In this document: positions 59,264 through 64,000 of the stretch, in pieces | Layout of the letters: each line of letters begins with the position of its first letter | Numbering within the stretch: the stretch's first letter is position 1 | Source of the DNA: Paractinoplanes lichenicola | GTDB taxonomy: Bacteria > Actinomycetota > Actinomycetes > Mycobacteriales > Micromonosporaceae | Reading direction: 5' to 3' | Length of the DNA stretch: 64,000 nt | Assembly (NCBI RefSeq): GCF_016785085.1 | Contig: NZ_JAENHO010000013.1 | Span: 310,001-374,000, forward strand | The notes under the pieces: model-generated | What the model was told of the DNA's origin: nothing | Database searches by the model: none | The model's input: the letters and a program-made list of their open reading frames with translations, nothing else | Translations under genes and position numbers: made by a program

Positions 59264-60630
59264 TCGAAACCTCCTGCGGCCTGCCCGGAGGACGCCACCG
59301 CGGCCTCGGCGAGCATGGCCCGCTCGGCGTCGTGCGCGAGACCGCGCGCGACGATCGAGTCGACGATCTCGCCGCTTCGCACGGCGATGTTGGACAGCAG
59401 CGACGAGCTGAGGCCGTGGGTGTGCTCGGTGCCGCCCTGCAGATAGATGCCGCACCGCAGCTCCGGCGCGGTGACGATGCGATAGTCGCGTTCCATGCGG
59501 AACCGGCCCGCGTCGTCGCGCAGGCAGTACAGATCCAGCTCGCCGAGCAGGTTCGTCGGCTCCATCGTGTGATACCCGGTCGCGCACACGAGCGCGTCGA
59601 CCTCGATCTCGCGGCGCTCGCCGGCGGGGCCGGCGCGCAGCGAGACGCGGGTCTCGCTGCCGCTGCGCTGCACTGCGTCGACCCTGGTCAGGTTGAGGAA
59701 GTGAAGACGCTCGACACCCCGGACCTCGTCGTCGTAGTGCCTGCGGTAGAGGTCCCGGATCACGTCGTCGTCGACGACCGAGTAGTTCGTGTTGCTGTGG
59801 TACCGCCAGAACGCCTCACGCGTCTGTTCCGAGCCGAAGTAGTACTCGTCGACAGCCCGCGGGGCGAAGATCTGGTTGGCGAACGGGGTGTCGTCCGCCA
59901 CCGAGTAACCGTAGGACGGGATGATGGCCGACACCTCGGCCTGCGGGAGCTGGTCGTAGAGGAACCGGGTGATCTCGGCGGCGCTCTGGCCGGCGCCGAC
60001 GACCGCGACCCGGCGCAAGCTCTTCGGGTCCATCCGGTGGAACTTGTAGAGGAACTCCGAGCTGTGCCACACCCGGTCGTCACTCTTCAGACCGGCGAGC
60101 ATCCGCGGAACCAGGCCGGTCGAGATCACCACATTCCGGGCCTCGACCATGCGTTCGGCCTCGCCGGCACCGTCCAGCACGGTCAGCCGCAGACGTTCCG
60201 GCAGGCCCGTGACGTCGTCCGGCACGGGCTGAATCGAGGTCACCTTGGAGCCGTACGAGACGCGGCCAGCCACCCGCGCCTGCGCCCACTCGAGGTACTG
60301 ATGAAACTCCAGGCGCGTCGGGAAGAAGTCCTTGTTGTTGACGAACTGCGCCAACCGCCCGGATTCGTGCAGGAAGGAGACGAAACTGTAGTCCGACGCC
60401 GGATTGCGAAACGTCACAAGATCTTTGAGGAACGAGATCTGCATCGTCGCGGACGGCAGCAGCATGTTGCGGTGCCAGCCGAAACGCTGCTGACGCTCGA
60501 AGAAGTGGCTGGTGATCCCGTTACCGGGCCCGCCCAACTCGCGCTCCCGCAGAGCGATGTCGAGCGCCAGATTGGACGGGCCGTAACCGATGCCGACAAC
60601 GTCGTAGATCTCGTTTTCACGCATGTTCAT
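59260..60630 (-). CDS. L-ornithine/L-lysine N-hydroxylase
   Basis: A 456-residue FAD- and NADPH-dependent monooxygenase of the SidA/PvdA/IucD/KtzI family. ATG 60630 follows GGGAGAG. FAD motif VVGIGYGPSNLALDIAL, substrate region WHRNMLLPSATMQISFLKDL, NADPH motif VAVVGAGQSAAEI and the late ATGYH. The family hydroxylates the side-chain amine of ornithine or lysine for hydroxamate siderophores or for piperazic acid. Its place between NRPS and thioesterase points to an N-hydroxylated residue in the product. No piperazate synthase is visible in the window. Confidence 0.92.
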   Translation of the reverse strand: MNMRENEIYDVVGIGYGPSNLALDIALRERELGGPGNGITSHFFERQQRFGWHRNMLLPSATMQISFLKDLVTFRNPASDYSFVSFLHESGRLAQFVNNKDFFPTRLEFHQYLEWAQARVAGRVSYGSKVTSIQPVPDDVTGLPERLRLTVLDGAGEAERMVEARNVVISTGLVPRMLAGLKSDDRVWHSSEFLYKFHRMDPKSLRRVAVVGAGQSAAEITRFLYDQLPQAEVSAIIPSYGYSVADDTPFANQIFAPRAVDEYYFGSEQTREAFWRYHSNTNYSVVDDDVIRDLYRRHYDDEVRGVERLHFLNLTRVDAVQRSGSETRVSLRAGPAGERREIEVDALVCATGYHTMEPTNLLGELDLYCLRDDAGRFRMERDYRIVTAPELRCGIYLQGGTEHTHGLSSSLLSNIAVRSGEIVDSIVARGLAHDAERAMLAEAAVASSGQAAGGFE

Positions 60631-60697
60631 GGATGACTCTCCCGCTGGCAGGGCCGCACAGTGCGCTATACGTATGTCGGCCGGCAAGGTGGTTCGG

Positions 60698-60730
60698 GGG
60701 ATCCCGGCCCGGCGGCCGGACCGGGATCCC
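60698..60730. terminator. Hairpin after the secreted protein gene
   Basis: GGGATCCCGG pairs with CCGGGATCCC around a 13-base loop, 44 bases after the minus-strand stop at 60774. It separates the secreted protein gene from the N-hydroxylase. Confidence 0.65.
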
Positions 60731-60773
60731 TGACGTCAATGGCTGCGGATCGATCCCTGGATCCGACCCGCCG

Positions 60774-61361
60774 TCACCGCGTGCAGGCCGACTCGGACAC
60801 CACGGTGGCGTTACCGGCCGCGGCACCGAGGTCGGCCACCGCCCGTACGGTGAATGCCTTCTTGCCGGTCTTGGTGATGGTCGTGGTCAGGGACATCGTG
60901 AAACCGCCCGGCTGCACCAGGTCGCCGGTCGAGGTCAGCACGTCGCCGACCCAGCCGGGCGTCGTCTGCTTGCCGCGCTGACCGGCGTCGTCGTAGCGGT
61001 CGACGGTGAACAGGTTCTGCTGCGCGTCCCAGCCCCAGAAGTACTCGGCCGAGCCGATCGGGGTGCCGTTGCTGGTGCTGGCCTCCTGCCAGCGCAGCCA
61101 GTTCCCGTTGAGGACGAACTTGGCGGTCGAGGTGGTGTCGAACTGCGTCCGGGTGCCGTCCCACCCGGTGGTCACGCCGCTGCACGTCCACGATCCGATC
61201 AGGGAGCTCAGCGGCTCCAGCGCGGCGATCGGGGCCGGCTTGGCCTCAGCCACCAGGGCGACCGGGCTGACCGCCTGGGCGACGCCGGGGCTGATCGCCG
61301 CCCCGGCGAGCACCACCGCGACCGCGAAGACCGCTTTCGCCGGCTTCTTCGTCAAAGACAT
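60774..61361 (-). CDS. Secreted DUF1579-like protein
   Basis: A 195-residue precursor with a Sec signal peptide (AVFAVAVVLAGAAISPG, VAQAV). The mature part begins with LSSLIGSWTCSGVTTGWDG and continues NWLRWQEAS, resembling the lipocalin-like DUF1579 fold; two Cys could form a disulfide. It lies between NRPS and N-hydroxylase in the same direction, but is followed by its own terminator. A role in the cluster is uncertain. Confidence 0.75.
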   Translation of the reverse strand: MSLTKKPAKAVFAVAVVLAGAAISPGVAQAVSPVALVAEAKPAPIAALEPLSSLIGSWTCSGVTTGWDGTRTQFDTTSTAKFVLNGNWLRWQEASTSNGTPIGSAEYFWGWDAQQNLFTVDRYDDAGQRGKQTTPGWVGDVLTSTGDLVQPGGFTMSLTTTITKTGKKAFTVRAVADLGAAAGNATVVSESACTR

Positions 61362-61427
61362 CGAAATTCTCCTTGGGTATGCGGCATCGCGTGTCGACGC
61401 CGTTTCAGGTGTTCTCCAGCGGGTCGC

Positions 61428-64000
61428 TCAGACGACCGCACCGGCCTTGGTCCGGCGCCGCAACGCCGGCCGGCTCGACTGTGTGAGGTTCTGCTTGCGC
61501 TCCGACAGACCGGCGACGGTGCGCGCGGCGAACAACGTGCGGATCGAGACCTCCAGCTGCAGCTCCGTGCGGATCAGACCGACCAGCCTGATCGCCCGCA
61601 GCGAGTTGCCGCCGAGGTCGAAGAAGTCCTCGTCGATGCCGACCCGGCCCAGCTCGAGCACGTCCGCGAAGAGCCTCGCCAGGACCTCCTCGGTGTTATT
61701 GCGCGGCGCCCGGTACCTGGTCTCGTGGATCTCGGGCTCCGGCAGCCGGGTCCGGTCGACCCGGCCGCCCGGCGTGAGCGGCAACCGGTCCAGCACCACG
61801 AACGCGGAGGGCAGCAGCGACTCCTGCACCCGCCCGGCGACGAAGCGGCTGAGCTCCTCGTGGGTCAGCTCGGTGCGCGGGTCGAGCGTGCCCGGATCGG
61901 CGGCCCGGCCGGTCGCCGGCACCACATAGGCCACCAGGTGCTCCTGCCCGGCGCCGTCCTCGCGGACGACCACGAGCGACTGCGCCAGCCGGGGATGGCC
62001 GGCCAGCGCGTCCTCGATGTGGCCGGTGTCGACCTCGGCGCCGCGCAGCCGCGCGCGTTCACCGGCACGGCCCAGGTGTTCCAGCCGGCCGTCGGCCGCC
62101 AGCCGGACTCGGTCCCCGGTGCGGTACATGACCGCGCCCGCCGGGCCGAACGGGCAGGCCACGAAGCGTTCCGCGGTGGCACCCGGCCGCCCGGCGAGGC
62201 CGCGGGCCACACCGGGCCCGGCGACGTACAGCTCACCTTCCACGCCGGCCGGTACCGGCGCCAAGCCCGGACCCAGCACGTAGCGGGCGGAGGTGGGCGC
62301 CTCGTTGTCCGTCACACCGCCGACCGACGCGGCGGTCTGCGCCGGACCGTGACTGTTGACGATCGACAGTCCGGTGCAGGCTGCCCGGACCCGCCGCAAC
62401 GCGGCCACGGGCACCTGGTCGGCCTGCGTCCACACCTCGGTGAACCCGGCCAGATCGCCGGCGCGGTCCGCCGCGACGGCCGCGAACAGGGCCGCCGGCA
62501 GCCAGGCGCGGGAGATGCGGTGGGTGGCCTGCAGGGCGGTGAGGGTGGCGCCGTCCAGCTCCGCCTCCGGTGCGACGACGACCTGGCCGCCGAGCAGCAG
62601 CGGCGCCCACAGCTCGAACGCGAGCGCGTCGGCGGCCGGGGAGCAGTGCCACAGCGTGGTGCCGGCGCCGAGCCCGGGTCGGTGCCGGTCGAGCACGTAG
62701 CGGGACAGATTCCGGTGCGTGATCATGAGGGGTGCGCCCGCGTCCACCGGGCCGGAGCCGGTCAGCACCGCGGCCGCGTTGTCCGGGCGGACCGGAACCG
62801 GCAGGTCATCGGCGGTGGCGCCGGTGCTCAGGTCACCGAGGAGCAGCGTCGTCGCCTCGGTCTCGACGGCGGTCTCGGCCGCGGTCTCGGCCGCGACGAT
62901 GAGCACCCCGGCCGAGGCCGCGCCGAGCCGCGCCTTGATCTCGTCCGCCGGTCGCCCCGGGTCGATCGCGAGGTACGCGCCGCCGGCCTTGACCACGCCC
63001 AGGAGGGCGACGGCCAGATCCACCGAGCGCGGCAGCAGGATCGCCACGACCGTCTCGGCACCGACGTGCCGGCCGCGCAGCGACGCGGCCACGCGGTCGG
63101 ACCGCTCGTCCAGGTCGCGATAGGAGACCACCGCGTCGCCGGAAACGATCGCGATGCCCTCAGGGTCGCGAGCCACCTGCCGGGCGAACAGCTCCGTGAC
63201 CGTCGCCGGCGCGGCGGCCGCGTCGGCCGGCGCCGCCAGGACGCGGTCCCGCTCGGCGCCACCGACCACGTCGAGCGCGCCGAGCGGTTGCTCGGCGTCG
63301 GCCACGACGGCCCGGACGAACGCGATCAGATCCTCGCCGATCAGTCGCAGTTGCGCCCGGTCGTAGAGGCTCGCGGGCGCGTCGAGCCGGATGTAGAGGT
63401 CGCTGTCCGCGGTGCCGTCCGTGTAGACACCGATCGAGAGCTCGTTGAAGCTTCCGGTCGTCGCGCCCGAGTAACGCGCCGGGTGGCCGGCGAAGTGGAT
63501 CTGGTCCACGAACTCGATGACGTTCATGACGGGACCGAAGCTGCCCCGCCCGCCGGGCGTCGTGCCGCTCGCGCGCTGGATGTCCGAGTAGTGGCAGAGC
63601 GTGTGCCCGGAGATCTCAAACGTCTCGTCGACGATCGAGTCGGCGAGGTCCGCGACGGTCGCGCCGAGCGGAGCCCGCACCCGGATCGGCACGACGTTCA
63701 CGGCCAGGCCGGGGGTCGTGCTCGCGCCGCCGGAGCGATTACCGGCGGCGACGGAGAGCAGGAACTCCGGGAGGTCGCACCGGTGGCGCAGGAACGCGGC
63801 GGTGGCCGCGGTCAGCATCGACGACATCCACACACCCATCGCCGCCGCCGCCTCGGTCCACGTGTCGGCCTCGGCCCGTCCGACGGTAAGCGTCCGGGCG
63901 GTCATGCCGATCGCGCCGGCCACCTCGGACCAGCGGTCCGCGGCGCTCATCGGCTCGGCGAGCTCGGACCGTCGCACGTCGGGGACGACGACGCGGGGAA
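61428..64000 (-). CDS. NRPS, partial: condensation (end) - adenylation (degenerate) - carrier
   Basis: The frame is open to the window edge, so the start lies beyond. It shows the C-terminal half of a condensation domain (up to about 63290), an adenylation domain (about 63200-61740) and a carrier domain with the phosphopantetheine site DLGGNSLRAIRLV near 61600. In the adenylation domain A2 (VKAGGAYLAID) and A7 (YRTGDRVRL) are good, but the A3 loop reads LTGSGPVDAGAPLMITHRNL instead of a Ser/Thr/Gly-rich loop ending PKGV, A5 reads NSHGPAQTA, and the A10 lysine is replaced (GGRVDRTRLP). Its own amino-acid activation is doubtful. No thioesterase follows. Confidence 0.88.
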   Translation of the reverse strand, partial: PRVVVPDVRRSELAEPMSAADRWSEVAGAIGMTARTLTVGRAEADTWTEAAAAMGVWMSSMLTAATAAFLRHRCDLPEFLLSVAAGNRSGGASTTPGLAVNVVPIRVRAPLGATVADLADSIVDETFEISGHTLCHYSDIQRASGTTPGGRGSFGPVMNVIEFVDQIHFAGHPARYSGATTGSFNELSIGVYTDGTADSDLYIRLDAPASLYDRAQLRLIGEDLIAFVRAVVADAEQPLGALDVVGGAERDRVLAAPADAAAAPATVTELFARQVARDPEGIAIVSGDAVVSYRDLDERSDRVAASLRGRHVGAETVVAILLPRSVDLAVALLGVVKAGGAYLAIDPGRPADEIKARLGAASAGVLIVAAETAAETAVETEATTLLLGDLSTGATADDLPVPVRPDNAAAVLTGSGPVDAGAPLMITHRNLSRYVLDRHRPGLGAGTTLWHCSPAADALAFELWAPLLLGGQVVVAPEAELDGATLTALQATHRISRAWLPAALFAAVAADRAGDLAGFTEVWTQADQVPVAALRRVRAACTGLSIVNSHGPAQTAASVGGVTDNEAPTSARYVLGPGLAPVPAGVEGELYVAGPGVARGLAGRPGATAERFVACPFGPAGAVMYRTGDRVRLAADGRLEHLGRAGERARLRGAEVDTGHIEDALAGHPRLAQSLVVVREDGAGQEHLVAYVVPATGRAADPGTLDPRTELTHEELSRFVAGRVQESLLPSAFVVLDRLPLTPGGRVDRTRLPEPEIHETRYRAPRNNTEEVLARLFADVLELGRVGIDEDFFDLGGNSLRAIRLVGLIRTELQLEVSIRTLFAARTVAGLSERKQNLTQSSRPALRRRTKAGAVV

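Overview
The window is 64 kb of GC-rich DNA with strong GC3 bias, many GTG starts and actinomycete-type gene content (SARP regulator, large LuxR regulator, type II 2-isopropylmalate synthase, CGNR zinc finger protein, NRPS). It fits an actinomycete, most plausibly a member of the Micromonosporaceae (Actinoplanes-like). That assignment is inference from composition and gene families. No rRNA, tRNA, CRISPR array, intact insertion sequence or prophage was seen.

Layout. 1-1125: the 3' end of an NRPS gene. 1253-9128: a stress and detoxification region with a five-gene, mostly stop/start-overlapping operon (two zinc alcohol/formaldehyde dehydrogenases, a DJ-1/PfpI protein, an SRPBCC-like protein and a DUF1345 membrane protein), a divergent trehalose-synthase-like amylase, a SigB/SigF-type sigma factor and a LuxR regulator. 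Copies of the palindrome TTGGCA-N4-TGCCRA lie in three intergenic regions between 5.3 and 15.8 kb. 9577-11571: cytochrome oxidase subunit I. 11.6-22.4 kb: a scarred region where transporters, an RsbQ-like hydrolase and small secreted proteins alternate with truncated or frameshifted genes (glycosyltransferase, dehydrogenase, chemoreceptor, pterin dehydratase, unknown remnants). 22.5-28.2 kb: a membrane hydrolase-like protein, an in-frame fusion of a SARP-type DNA-binding domain to a GH16-like domain, a secreted GH5-like glycosidase and a small secreted protein.

28.3-32.2 kb holds the most interesting unit. A 70-residue, six-cysteine peptide is followed by a membrane thioredoxin-like protein, an ABC exporter and an S26 signal peptidase, with a MauE-type redox membrane protein divergent. 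This looks like a dedicated system for oxidative folding, export and cleavage of a disulfide-rich peptide. A perfect 13-bp hairpin separates the peptide gene from the machinery genes.

32.2-47.4 kb: regulators (TetR, AraC, HTH/MarR-like), redox enzymes (SDR, flavin disulfide-reductase-like, aldo/keto reductase), an EthD-like protein under a repeated AGAACG-N2-CGTTCT operator, secreted and membrane proteins, a DUF4097 plus beta-lactamase-like operon, and an MFS transporter.

47.6-64 kb is one flank of an NRPS gene cluster: a second type of 2-isopropylmalate synthase operon with a transthyretin-like protein, an AfsR-type SARP regulator, a phosphopantetheinyl transferase, a large LuxR (LAL) regulator, a lysine-less aminotransferase homologue, a type II thioesterase, an ornithine/lysine N-hydroxylase and an NRPS with a degenerate adenylation domain. 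Two promoters in this cluster carry heptamer direct repeats (GTTATCG) spaced 22 bp apart, the geometry used by SARP activators, which links the SARP to the transthyretin/leuA operon and to the LuxR gene.
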